The notes: a model not told the origin generated them from the sequence alone. 40,685 nt of DNA from Granulicatella balaenopterae (GCF_900111135.1 NZ_FOGF01000018.1:1-40685), one strand, 5' to 3'; shown: positions 14,368 to 23,053, numbered from the stretch's first letter. Program-made: numbers and translations.

Positions 14368-16146
14368 ATGATGGATAATAAACAGCAAAAAATTTCTCGA
14401 AAACGAAAAAAATGGCTGAAAAAACAATTAAAATTGCAAATGGGGGAATCGAAAAAGTATTTATACATAACAGCATTTTTTCAATGGTTTCAATTTATGA
14501 TGCGAGTAATTTCTTTGGGGGTTATTGCTAAAGCGGCAGCAGATTTATATTATAAGGGAACAACTAATTTTGGTAGTTTAGCAAGTATATTGCTAGTTAC
14601 TAGTATAATGGGTTATTTATTATCTTTTTTTGCTAAAAAATATCAAGGGATACCTTCACAAGTTGCTAGAAATAAATTAAAAAAAGATTTCTTACACGCT
14701 TACAAACAAACAAATGGACATTTAGAAAATGTAGATACGAAAGCGGATGTTGTCACAGTAGCAGCGCAAGGTATTGATACATTAGATACCTTTTATCAGA
14801 TGTATCAATTAACTAATTTAAAAGTTTATTTGAATTGTGCAACAATTTTAGTGATTGTTTCTATCCTATTTCCATTAGGAGGATTAATCTTTCTATTAGC
14901 ACTACCATTGATTCCGGTAGCGATGATTTCTGTTCAGAAAAAATCTAAAAAGATTATGGCTCATTATTGGGCGACGTATATGGATGTTGGAAATTTATTT
15001 ATTGATAATTTACGTGGGTTAAATACTTTATATCATTATCAAGTTGATAAAAAATATCAAAAGAATTTTACAAAAAAAGCAGAAGAGTTTCGTTTATCAA
15101 CAATGGAATTATTATATTTTCAATTGCAATCGGTTGGGTATATGGATAGTGTGATGTATGTTGGGGTTGGAGTTTCTGGTTTTGTGGCAGTTTTGAATTT
15201 GGCACAGGGCAAGGTTTCGTTATTTACAGTGTTATTTTTTATCTTAATTGCAACAGAATTTTTTGCGCCAATTCGTGAACTAGGTTATGGTATGCATTTA
15301 TTAATGATGAATACTAAAATGGCCGATCATATTTTCACCTTTTTAGAGCAAGCAAAACATGTAGACCATACTAATGTGACTAGTGCGCAACCTTTGGAAA
15401 AAGTAACTAGTATTAAAGTAAAAGACCTTGATTTTTCTTACCAAAAAACAGTTATCTTACAACAACTAAATGCAGAATTTCATCAAGGACAATTAATTGC
15501 CATTTCTGGTGAAAGTGGTGTTGGAAAATCAACTCTTGTAAAAATATTACAAAAACAACTAACACCAACTAATGGGAAAATTTATTTTGGTGAACAAGAA
15601 ATCGCAATGATTAGTATGGAAGATATTTGGAAACACTCTATTGTCGTATCTTCAGAGAGTTATTTATTTAATGATACTATTTTAAATAATTTATTAATGG
15701 CTTGTGATAAAGATGAGTCAGCATTAGTGAATTGGTTAAAAGAGCGTGATTTATTACAATTTGTAACACAATTACCAGAAGGACTGCATACAATTGTGGG
15801 TGAGAATGGTGCATTATTATCTCCAGGACAAAGACAGCAAATTCTATGCGTCAGAGCTTTATTGGCTGATCGAGATATTTATATATTTGATGAAGTAACC
15901 TCAAGTGTCAATGAAGAGCATGAAGCAGATATTTTAGCGATTATTCAAAGTTTAGCTAAAGAAAAACTGGTATTATTTATTACACATAAGATGAAACAAG
16001 TTCAAGAAGCTGATCAAGTCTTATTCTTAACAAAAGATCAAAAGAGTTATCTTCATTCGCCAAAAGACTTATTAAAAGAATGTAGCGAATATCAAACGCT
16101 TGTAGCAACACAAGCTGATTTGGAGGCGATATTATATGAAAAGTAA
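14368..16146 (+). CDS. exporter-fold ABC half-transporter 1 (permease plus ATPase)
   Basis: 592 residues: a basic N-terminus, a six-helix membrane domain to about residue 330, then an ATPase domain with Walker A SGESGVGKST, an unusual signature LSPGQRQQ, Walker B IYIFDEV and H-loop FITHKM. The permease part has FFAPIRELGYGMH, like CydD (cysteine/glutathione export for cytochrome bd), but no cydAB is present. A similar pair of fused ABC proteins beside ECF genes occurs in streptococcal loci tied to siderophore uptake, and YbtP/YbtQ show that this fold can import. I favour metallophore import because of the Fur-like box. The gene overlaps the next by 11 bases. Substrate unproven. Confidence 0.85.
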   Translation: MMDNKQQKISRKRKKWLKKQLKLQMGESKKYLYITAFFQWFQFMMRVISLGVIAKAAADLYYKGTTNFGSLASILLVTSIMGYLLSFFAKKYQGIPSQVARNKLKKDFLHAYKQTNGHLENVDTKADVVTVAAQGIDTLDTFYQMYQLTNLKVYLNCATILVIVSILFPLGGLIFLLALPLIPVAMISVQKKSKKIMAHYWATYMDVGNLFIDNLRGLNTLYHYQVDKKYQKNFTKKAEEFRLSTMELLYFQLQSVGYMDSVMYVGVGVSGFVAVLNLAQGKVSLFTVLFFILIATEFFAPIRELGYGMHLLMMNTKMADHIFTFLEQAKHVDHTNVTSAQPLEKVTSIKVKDLDFSYQKTVILQQLNAEFHQGQLIAISGESGVGKSTLVKILQKQLTPTNGKIYFGEQEIAMISMEDIWKHSIVVSSESYLFNDTILNNLLMACDKDESALVNWLKERDLLQFVTQLPEGLHTIVGENGALLSPGQRQQILCVRALLADRDIYIFDEVTSSVNEEHEADILAIIQSLAKEKLVLFITHKMKQVQEADQVLFLTKDQKSYLHSPKDLLKECSEYQTLVATQADLEAILYEK

Positions 16147-17809
16147 TCGATCAAATAGTCAAATAGTTAAACGTCTTATTGGATTTGTAGATTTTTTAAT
16201 CTATAAAATAGTTATTGCAGTTATTTTTGCGGTGATGGGATTTTTTACTAGTGTCTTAATTCCAGTGATCTTAGTGGAGTTAACATTTATGGTATTAGCT
16301 GGTAAATCAATTAGTTACCTTGTATTAGGAATACTAATTATTCTTGGAATATTACGTGGATTATTCCGTTATGGAGAACATTATTATGGACATTATGTAG
16401 CCTTTCGTGTATTAGCTAATTATCGTCAGGCAATTTTTCGTAAGTTGCGTCATTTAGCACCTGCTAAGTTGGACCAGCAAGATAGCGGTAAATTATTAAA
16501 AATGATTGGTGAAGATGTGGAGGCTTTAGAAGTATTTTTTGCCCATACATTAGCACCATTAACAACAGCTAGTATTATTACTATTCTGTTAATTCCGTAT
16601 TATTGGAGGGTCAATTGGCTGCTAGCTGTCATTGCTCTCTTGACGTATCTATTGGTTGCTGTGGTCTTCCCGATTGTGTTTGCCAATCACTTAAAACCTT
16701 TATTAACAAAACAAAATTCTGAGCGTAAACAGTATATGGCTTTATTTTTAGAAAGCTTAAAAGGGATGACAGATTTATTACAATATTTTACAGTAAAACA
16801 AAAATTCAATGAACTCGATCAAAAAAGTCAAGAAGTCAATCAATGCGAACGTCAAGTAGCAATGAGTCAATATATACAAATGGCGAATAGCTTTTTTGCA
16901 ATTGGATTAGGGATTTCAGCTTTTGCTTTGGTTGGTGTCTATTTAGTTGAAGCAGAAAAGCAATCACTAGTACAAGTTATTAAAGCCTTTGTTGTCTTTA
17001 GTTCATCATTTGCACCATATTTAGAATTGAGTCGTCTTCCTCTAGGGTTTAAACGCTCTATTTTAGCAGCTGAGCATGTCTTTAGCTTATTAGATGAAGT
17101 AGAACCAATCAAGAGCGGTAAAGGGTTATATGATGTGAAAATTAATACAATTGAAGTGAAAAATGTATCATTTAGTTATCAAAATCGGTCACAAGAAATT
17201 TTAGAACAGGTTAATTTATCGGTTGAAGGTCCTCAAATGGTTGGAATTATTGGGGAAAGTGGTTCAGGTAAAAGTACTTTAATGAAATTATTAATGAATT
17301 GGTATCAAGCAAGTAGTGGTCAGATTATTTATAATCAACAGTATAGAGAGATTGCGATGGATGATTTACAAAGTCACTTTGCTTATATTCCACAAATACC
17401 ACAAATTTTCCATCAAACAATTCGAGAAAATGTGACATTTGGCAATCGATTTATAACAGATGAACAAATATTAACGGTAGCCAAGAAATGTCATTTAAAA
17501 GAAAGAATCTTACAAACAGAAAAAGGATTGGATACCGTATTATCAGCAGAGCAAAAAATCTTTTCATCAGGAGAATTGCAACGTTTAGAATTGATGCGGG
17601 CTTTATTAAAAGATGCAGAAGTCTATATTTTTGATGAACCGACTAGTAATTTAGATTCGTTAAATGAAGCATCTTTATTACAAGTGATTAAATCGGAATG
17701 TCAGGGGATTGTCTTTATGATTAGTCATAGACCAAGTACTGTAGCAAGTTGTGATCAAATTTATAAGATGTGTGACGGTCAATTATATTTAGTAAAAGGA
17801 GAAAGATAG
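16136..17809 (+). CDS. exporter-fold ABC half-transporter 2 (permease plus ATPase)
   Basis: 557 residues, the probable heterodimer partner of the gene before it. Membrane helices cover about residues 15-290 (IYKIVIAVIFAVMGFFTSVL, ITILLIPYYWRVNWLLAVIA), followed by Walker A GESGSGKST, signature FSSGELQRLELMRA, Walker B VYIFDEPTSNLD and H-loop FMISHRP. The signature is off consensus (SSGE for SGGQ), as is that of the partner (SPGQ), so the heterodimer may have two non-standard ATP sites. GGAGG (16122-16126) inside the previous gene lies nine bases before ATG 16136, showing translational coupling. CydC is the alternative name, with the same caveat about missing cydAB. Confidence 0.85.
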   Translation: MKSNRSNSQIVKRLIGFVDFLIYKIVIAVIFAVMGFFTSVLIPVILVELTFMVLAGKSISYLVLGILIILGILRGLFRYGEHYYGHYVAFRVLANYRQAIFRKLRHLAPAKLDQQDSGKLLKMIGEDVEALEVFFAHTLAPLTTASIITILLIPYYWRVNWLLAVIALLTYLLVAVVFPIVFANHLKPLLTKQNSERKQYMALFLESLKGMTDLLQYFTVKQKFNELDQKSQEVNQCERQVAMSQYIQMANSFFAIGLGISAFALVGVYLVEAEKQSLVQVIKAFVVFSSSFAPYLELSRLPLGFKRSILAAEHVFSLLDEVEPIKSGKGLYDVKINTIEVKNVSFSYQNRSQEILEQVNLSVEGPQMVGIIGESGSGKSTLMKLLMNWYQASSGQIIYNQQYREIAMDDLQSHFAYIPQIPQIFHQTIRENVTFGNRFITDEQILTVAKKCHLKERILQTEKGLDTVLSAEQKIFSSGELQRLELMRALLKDAEVYIFDEPTSNLDSLNEASLLQVIKSECQGIVFMISHRPSTVASCDQIYKMCDGQLYLVKGER

Positions 17810-18400
17810 ATGAAAAAGTTAACGATTAAGGATTTAATGAATATTGGGATTTTTGCGGCATTATATTTTGTTTGTGTGGGAATTGGAACATTAATTGGTG
17901 CGCTTGTGATGCATAGTGGACATATGTTTTTAGCACCTGTTTTTGCGGCATTAATTTCTGGGACGGTATATATGGTCTTAGTAGCCAAAACTAAGAAATT
18001 TGGGGCGATTACTTTAGTAGGAGTATTGATGGCGACTTTCTTTTTATTATCAGGTCATTTTTTCTTTGCTTTTATTCCAAGTTTAGTTTGTGGGGTATTA
18101 GCTGATGTAGTTGCAAAAATGAAACACTATCAATCAAATACCGTAAATCTTATCTCTTATATTATCTTTTCTTTTGGTAATTTAGGACCGATTATTTTAA
18201 TGTGGGTTATGGAAGAAGCTTATGTCCAACGTTTGATTGAAAAGGGGAAAGATGCCACTTATATTGCAAATGTTATGGTGCCATTCAATACGAATACTGT
18301 ATTATTTTATTTAGTAACCATTAGTATCGCAGCTTTAATAGGTGGATTATTTGGTCAACATTTAATGAAAAAACATTTTGTTAAAGCGGGAATGATTTAA
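17810..18400 (+). CDS. ECF transporter S component (Trep_Strep/MptE-like)
   Basis: A 196-residue membrane protein with about six helices and the opening KKLTIKDLMNIGIFAALYFV, which is the helix-1 pattern of ECF S components. The later GNLGPIILMWVMEEAY and the overall form match the Trep_Strep family. S components bind the substrate from outside and dock on EcfT plus the ATPases. Family substrates are poorly known, and the context suggests a metal complex. It begins at once after the second ABC gene (GGAGA ribosome site within its end), and its TAATG overlaps ecfT. Confidence 0.85.
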   Translation: MKKLTIKDLMNIGIFAALYFVCVGIGTLIGALVMHSGHMFLAPVFAALISGTVYMVLVAKTKKFGAITLVGVLMATFFLLSGHFFFAFIPSLVCGVLADVVAKMKHYQSNTVNLISYIIFSFGNLGPIILMWVMEEAYVQRLIEKGKDATYIANVMVPFNTNTVLFYLVTISIAALIGGLFGQHLMKKHFVKAGMI

Positions 18401-19092
18401 TGAAAGAACATTATATTTTAGATATTCGTACGAAGATTATCCTATTATTTTTTGCCAATTATTTATTATTAAAGCGTTTAGGTGATATTCATGAATGGTT
18501 GTTGGTAGGGACTATTGCCACATTATTTATATTAGCAGGAAAAAATAAAAAAGCTTATAGTTATGTTGTTGTGTATAGTGTTATGTTTGTGGTGGATTAT
18601 TGTTTGTTAGAACATCTTAATGGTAAATTAGCATCGTTTTTATCAATGATTGCAGTCGGTGGGCGTGTTATGTTACCGTGCTTTATGGCTGGGAGTTATA
18701 TTTTTTCAACGACTACTGAGCGTGAATTTATTAATGGTTTACGGAAATGGCATGTACCAGAATATATGATTATTCCTTTTGCAGTGATGTTGCGTTTTTT
18801 ACCAACAATTAAATCAGATTATCAAACTATTAGGCGGTCCTTAGCTATTCGAGGTATCTTTTTATCAATGAAGGATTATCTCTTGCATCCAGCTCGCTAT
18901 TTGGAATATATTTTAATACCATTATTATTATCAGCTACACGTACAGCATCAGATTTAACAATTGCAACCTTAACAAAAGGGATTGGGATTAAGCACAAAA
19001 AAACGATTTATCAAGACTTACAATTTAAAGGACTTGATTATGGTGTGTTGGTAGCAATGGTATTAATGATCGTAGAAATAGAGGTGTTTTAA
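18400..19092 (+). CDS. ecfT: ECF transporter transmembrane component EcfT
   Basis: A 230-residue membrane protein, the scaffold that couples the S component to the ATPases. Hydrophobic helices fill the first 110 residues. The coupling region shows SLAIRGIFLSMKDYL, with the x-R-G motif, and a second ATLTKGIGIKHKK, where the usual Arg is Lys. FLPTIKSDYQTIRRS is typical of EcfT. The start overlaps the S gene stop by one base. This is a dedicated (group I) module, since its own S component and ATPase are encoded with it. Confidence 0.88.
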   Translation: MKEHYILDIRTKIILLFFANYLLLKRLGDIHEWLLVGTIATLFILAGKNKKAYSYVVVYSVMFVVDYCLLEHLNGKLASFLSMIAVGGRVMLPCFMAGSYIFSTTTEREFINGLRKWHVPEYMIIPFAVMLRFLPTIKSDYQTIRRSLAIRGIFLSMKDYLLHPARYLEYILIPLLLSATRTASDLTIATLTKGIGIKHKKTIYQDLQFKGLDYGVLVAMVLMIVEIEVF

Positions 19093-20466
19093 GTGATTCA
19101 TGCAAAAGATTTTATGATGCAATATAGTCAATCAAATCATGGATTAGAAATAGATGATATGCAGATAAAACCAGGCGAATGTGTAGTGGTTTGCGGCAAG
19201 AGTGGTTGTGGTAAGACTAGCTTTTTACGTTTATTAAATGGCTTAATTCCAGATTATTATTCAGCTCGTCTTGAAGGAGAATTAACGTGCAACAATTTTC
19301 AAATTGGTCAAGCAACCGTTGAAGAAATGTCTTATAAAATTGCTAGTGTTTTTCAAAATCCTGCTACTCAATTTTTTAATCGTTGTGTATTAGATGAATT
19401 AGTCTTTCCGTGTGAAAATCAAGGAGTTAATCCTAAAGAAATTGATGAAAGATTACAAAATGTTTGTCACCATTTAAAATTGGAGGCATTATTAGAAAAA
19501 GATTTATTAACCTCTTCAGGAGGAGAACGTCAAAAAGTAGCTTTTGCAACAGCTATGATGCAAACACCGCAATTATTATTATTAGATGAACCAACTGCGA
19601 ATTTAGATCAAGCAGGCGTATTGATGATTCAAAAGCAAATTACTATCTTAAAAGAATTAGGAGTGACAATTATTATTGCTGAACATCGCCTTAATTTCTT
19701 AGCAGACTGTGCAGATAGATATCTTTATTTTGAAAATGGTTTGTTAAAAGAACAATGGAACAGGACAGAATTTTTAGATTTAACAACTAAAAAACGTCGT
19801 AAACTTGGACTTAGACAATCAGTATTACCGGAATTACAGACTAGTACACAAAACAACAAACGAGCTGGAGAATTTCTGGTAAAAGATATTACCATTAGCT
19901 ATCAAAATAATAAATTAGCCCATATTCCTGAAATTTGTTTTAAACGCGGGAGTATTACAGGTATTATTGGACGCAATGGTGTTGGCAAAACAACTTTTAT
20001 TCACCACTTGGCGGGCTTAACGGATAGCTTAACTGGTGAATATTATTGGTGTAATAAACCAGTTGACAAAAAAGACCGTCTATCTAAGACAGCGCTAGTC
20101 TTACAAGAAACACGCTTGCAATTATTTGCAGATTCAGTTGAAAAGGAATTGTTGTTAGGAGCAAAGGATTTACGTTTATATGATGAATTGGTTGAAAGAT
20201 TTCATCTACGCAAATTATTACCCCAACATCCGATGACCTTATCAGGTGGTGAACAACAAAGAGTGGTTATTGCAAATGCTTTATTATCATCGAAAGAAAT
20301 TATTATTTTAGATGAGCCAACAAGTGGTTTGGATTATGCACAAATGATACAAGTTGCTAGTGTATTAAAACAAGTTAAAGACTTAGGGAAAATAGTCATT
20401 ATTGTCTCGCATGATGAAGAATTTTTAGAATTATGTTGTGAGCAACTGTATAAAATAAAATCATAA
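19093..20466 (+). CDS. ECF transporter fused double ATPase (EcfA-EcfA')
   Basis: 457 residues containing two ABC ATPase domains in one chain. Domain 1: Walker A GKSGCGKTS, signature SSGGERQK, Walker B LLLLDEPTANLD, H-loop AEHR. Domain 2 (from about residue 260): Walker A GRNGVGKTT, signature LSGGEQQR, Walker B IIILDEPTSGLD, H-loop VSHDEE. Both sites look competent, unlike the two half-transporters upstream. The start is GTG 19093, with GAGGTG six bases before it, right at the end of ecfT. Last gene of the operon, closed by a terminator. Confidence 0.9.
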   Translation: MIHAKDFMMQYSQSNHGLEIDDMQIKPGECVVVCGKSGCGKTSFLRLLNGLIPDYYSARLEGELTCNNFQIGQATVEEMSYKIASVFQNPATQFFNRCVLDELVFPCENQGVNPKEIDERLQNVCHHLKLEALLEKDLLTSSGGERQKVAFATAMMQTPQLLLLDEPTANLDQAGVLMIQKQITILKELGVTIIIAEHRLNFLADCADRYLYFENGLLKEQWNRTEFLDLTTKKRRKLGLRQSVLPELQTSTQNNKRAGEFLVKDITISYQNNKLAHIPEICFKRGSITGIIGRNGVGKTTFIHHLAGLTDSLTGEYYWCNKPVDKKDRLSKTALVLQETRLQLFADSVEKELLLGAKDLRLYDELVERFHLRKLLPQHPMTLSGGEQQRVVIANALLSSKEIIILDEPTSGLDYAQMIQVASVLKQVKDLGKIVIIVSHDEEFLELCCEQLYKIKS

Positions 20467-20473
20467 AAAATTA

Positions 20474-20507
20474 AGTATGATAGCAGTTTTGTTATCATGC
20501 TTTTTTG
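20474..20507 (+). terminator. terminator of the ABC-ECF operon
   Basis: GTATGATA (20475-20482) pairs with TATCATGC (20493-20500), then six T residues. Confidence 0.85.
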
Positions 20508-20523
20508 TTGCTTAGGAAGTGAT

Positions 20524-20604
20524 ATGTCTATATTACAATCGAAAAATGAAAATTTAGTGAACAATAGTGAAAAAAACAATATGGATAAACTTTTTATGTC
20601 ATAA
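20524..20604 (+). CDS. possible 26-residue small ORF
   Basis: ATG 20524 follows AGGA (20514-20517) by six bases and opens 26 codons (MSILQSKNENLVNNSEKNN then MDKLFMS), ended by TAA and, ten bases later, by a hairpin with a T run. No homologue is known to me. The peptide is hydrophilic and has no signal sequence. The layout looks like a gene, but this short an ORF in AT-rich DNA can arise by chance, and no clear promoter is seen between the operon terminator and the ATG. Confidence 0.3.
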   Translation: MSILQSKNENLVNNSEKNNMDKLFMS

Positions 20605-20614
20605 TATTATAGTT

Positions 20615-20643
20615 GGATTTTAAGGATATAAAATCCTTTTTTT
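20615..20643 (+). terminator. hairpin with T run after the small ORF
   Basis: GGATTTTA (20615-20622) pairs with TAAAATCC (20629-20636), then seven T residues. An alternative stem AAGGAT (20622-20627) with ATCCTT (20633-20638) excludes the first. Confidence 0.6.
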
Positions 20644-20686
20644 AATTACAAAAATATGGGTATTAATGGAAAAATAATAAAAAATA

Positions 20687-20695
20687 ATGCTATAA
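20687..20695 (+). promoter_or_regulatory. extended -10 promoter of the repeat protein
   Basis: TGCTATAAT ends at about 20695, placing the transcription start near 20702, after the TTG at 20699, which therefore cannot be the start codon. Confidence 0.55.
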
Positions 20696-20752
20696 TTTTT
20701 GAGATTAATAGGAAATAGCTATAGAGATAATAAAGTGAGGATAGATTATTTT

Positions 20753-21601
20753 ATGAAAATTAATAAAATTGTGAGTATTACAGAAACAATGCATCAAGTA
20801 CAATTTGGGTTAATGAATACAAGGGACTATGCAGATAACCAATATGTAGCGCGAATTTATACGATTAACCAACGTCAAGAATATCAGTTAATTGGTGAAT
20901 ATCCAATCAATCATTATGGCGAGATTATCGCAAGTTTTAGTAAAAATATTTCAGCAAAACACCGTATTATTGCACAAGTGTTTGAAAAAGGAAATGATGC
21001 AAAAATTCTTTCTTCCAGTGAACAGTCAATGGGAAAAGATAGTGATGTAGTTGAAATGGTTCGCAAATCTTATTGGTATGATAATAAATTTTATAAAGAA
21101 AATGGAACTTTAGCAAGAAATGAGTGGATTTATGATTATGAGTATGGTAAATGGTTTTATATTGATGAGACGGAACAATATTGTAGTAATCAGTGGATTC
21201 AAGGATATTATTTACGTAGTGATGGTCAAATGGCACAAAATGAATGGATTCATGATCGAAAAAATAATAAATGGTATTTTGTGGGTGAAAATGGTCACTA
21301 TTTAGCCAATCAATGGAAAGAGGGAATCTATTTACGTAACAATGGGGAAGTTGCTAAAGAGGCTTGGATTTTTGATAAAGATGAACAAGCTTGGTTTTAT
21401 GTTGATGGAACAGGCCATTATGTGACAGAATGCTGGGTTAGTGACTATTATTTAGATAGTAAAGGGCAAATTGCAAAAAATCAATGGCTACATGATGGTA
21501 AGGGGTGGCGTTATGTAAAAGCAAATGGTTGTTGCGCTCGTGACGAAATGATAAAAGGCCATTATATTCCCAAAGATGGATATTTCGTTAGAATACATTA
21601 A
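20753..21601 (+). CDS. cell-wall-binding repeat protein without signal peptide
   Basis: 282 residues from ATG 20753. The first 95 residues (MKINKIVSITETMHQVQFGL) look like a compact beta domain, perhaps similar to GBS Bsp-like repeats. From about residue 105 there are four repeats of about 40 residues with the pattern W-x-Y-x-x-x-G (for example KWYFVGENGHYLANQWKEG, AWFYVDGTGHYVTECW, then YYLDSKGQIAKNQW), the form of CW-binding (choline/glucan-binding) repeats, and a partial fifth at the end. Such proteins are normally secreted, yet no signal peptide, membrane helix or LPXTG motif is present. The Shine-Dalgarno is weak (GTGAGG, 13 bases away); GTG 20735 is an alternative. No enzyme domain. Confidence 0.8.
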   Translation: MKINKIVSITETMHQVQFGLMNTRDYADNQYVARIYTINQRQEYQLIGEYPINHYGEIIASFSKNISAKHRIIAQVFEKGNDAKILSSSEQSMGKDSDVVEMVRKSYWYDNKFYKENGTLARNEWIYDYEYGKWFYIDETEQYCSNQWIQGYYLRSDGQMAQNEWIHDRKNNKWYFVGENGHYLANQWKEGIYLRNNGEVAKEAWIFDKDEQAWFYVDGTGHYVTECWVSDYYLDSKGQIAKNQWLHDGKGWRYVKANGCCARDEMIKGHYIPKDGYFVRIH

Positions 21602-21663
21602 CAGTATACTATATTTTTAAATGATTAAGAAAGTATTAAAAACGTGTTCATGAGATTTAAATT

Positions 21664-21672
21664 TGTTATAAT
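21664..21672 (+). promoter_or_regulatory. extended -10 promoter in the 21.6-22.0 kb gap
   Basis: TGTTATAAT at 21664-21672, with GTTCA (21646-21650) and TGAAC (21675-21679) as an inverted pair around it. It would give a 350-base AT-rich leader to the DMT gene or a separate RNA; no ORF with a ribosome site is seen in the gap. Confidence 0.4.
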
Positions 21673-21939
21673 AGTGAACGTATCAAGAAAGCGGAAAATA
21701 CTTTATTAAAAAAAGAATAATATAATGCTTTGGCAATGATTTACTATTGAACCACAAATAAAAACTGTTCTTCAACTAAAAATCAATTTTTGCCTTTTTA
21801 ACAGTCCAAAAAATTTTTTGTGAAAAAATTAATTTTTTTTAATTCGGATAAATTTATTATATTTAGATAAAAATAAAATAAATTTGATAAAGTATTTTTA
21901 TTTTAAAAATGTAATTAATAAGAAAAAACACCATTTTTA

Positions 21940-21953
21940 AGAAAGCGCTTGCT
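21940..21953 (+). promoter_or_regulatory. cre-like site (CcpA operator)
   Basis: AGAAAGCGCTTGCT matches the cre consensus WGNAANCGNWNNCA except for the last base. It ends one base before the -35 of the promoter at 21955, centred near -43, a place where CcpA could act as an activator as well as a repressor. Confidence 0.5.
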
Positions 21954-21954
21954 A

Positions 21955-21983
21955 TTGTATTTTTGAGACAAAGAAAGTATATT
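21955..21983 (+). promoter_or_regulatory. promoter of the DMT transporter gene
   Basis: TTGTAT (21955-21960) and TATATT (21978-21983) with a 17-base spacer, about 45 bases before the start codon. Confidence 0.5.
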
Positions 21984-22030
21984 AATAGCAAGATACCGGT
22001 ATTTAAAAAAATAGAAGTGGAGAGGATAAA

Positions 22031-23053
22031 ATGAATAATTTGTCAACTGATGGATCGAGCGCCCATAGTCAAATGTTAGCGGATCAAAAAATGGCCAAAA
22101 TTCAAAAAGTTTTTTCAATTAAAGGAATTGGGCATGGCTTATTGTCTGGCTTTACATATGGAATTTATTCTACCTTAGTTGCTATTGCAGCTAGTTATCA
22201 GCCTTTATCAACAGCGGTAGGTCTATTTGCTGCCCCTTTTGTATGTTCAGGATTAAACGATTTACTTTCTGGTATTTGGTTATTTATGTATAATTTTAAA
22301 TTAGGGAAACTAAAAGAATTACCTCGTACACTTAAGACTAAATCTGGCATGATGATGGTTTTAGGCTTCCTATTAGGTGGACCAATTGCCAACGGAGCCT
22401 ATCTAATTGGTTTAGCAAAAGCAGGTGTTTATGCCATTCCAATTTCTGCTACGAATGCTATTTGGGGATCAATTTTTGCATGGATATTCTTTAAACAAGT
22501 TCCAAGTAAACGTGTTATTTGTGGGATGTTAACTTGTGTTGTTGGGGCTAGTGTGATTGGTTGGACGCCAGTTGAAAATGCTGACAACTTTTTATTGGGT
22601 ATTTTCTGTGCATTAATTGCCGCTATTGGTTGGGGCATGGAAGGTATGTTTTCTAGTTTTGGAGGTACTATGCTAGATTCTGACGTTATTGTTAATTTAC
22701 GTCAATTAATTTCTGGTGGTATTTCATTAATTATTCTTGTGCCATTTGTGCATGCAACAGGTTTATTATCAGCTACTTTACAAGCGGGTACTCCTGTATT
22801 CTGGTTAGCGTTATCTGGTTTGGCAGCGGGTGTTTCCTTTGTAATGTGGTATAAAGCAAACTCACAAATTGGTTGTGCAATGGGGATGTCATTGAATATT
22901 AGTTATGCCTTCTGGGGAGTTTTGTTGGGAATTCTTTTCTTACATCAAGCTATTACAATGAATATTATAGTTGGATCCTTATTAATTATTTGTGGAGCAA
23001 TTTTAGTTACGATGAATCCATTAGAAATGTTTAAAAAAGGAGATGAACAATAA
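22031..23053 (+). CDS. DMT superfamily (EamA-type) transporter
   Basis: A 340-residue membrane protein with about ten helices in two EamA-like halves: ISATNAIWGSIFAWIFFKQVPSKR closes the first, and LSLNISYAFWGVLLGIL-type sequence (MGMSLNISYAFWGVLLGILF) the second. A 30-residue hydrophilic N-terminus precedes helix 1. Members move small metabolites; the substrate cannot be read from the sequence. GGAGAGG is six bases before ATG 22031. The stop overlaps the next start (TAATG), so the small protein behind it is co-translated. A cre-like site in front suggests carbon-source control. Confidence 0.88.
   Translation: MNNLSTDGSSAHSQMLADQKMAKIQKVFSIKGIGHGLLSGFTYGIYSTLVAIAASYQPLSTAVGLFAAPFVCSGLNDLLSGIWLFMYNFKLGKLKELPRTLKTKSGMMMVLGFLLGGPIANGAYLIGLAKAGVYAIPISATNAIWGSIFAWIFFKQVPSKRVICGMLTCVVGASVIGWTPVENADNFLLGIFCALIAAIGWGMEGMFSSFGGTMLDSDVIVNLRQLISGGISLIILVPFVHATGLLSATLQAGTPVFWLALSGLAAGVSFVMWYKANSQIGCAMGMSLNISYAFWGVLLGILFLHQAITMNIIVGSLLIICGAILVTMNPLEMFKKGDEQ

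Noticed and set aside
14368-17809. cydDC of a cytochrome bd operon
   Set aside because: Not excluded as a family, but no cydA or cydB is present, the ECF genes are co-transcribed, and the operator looks Fur-like.
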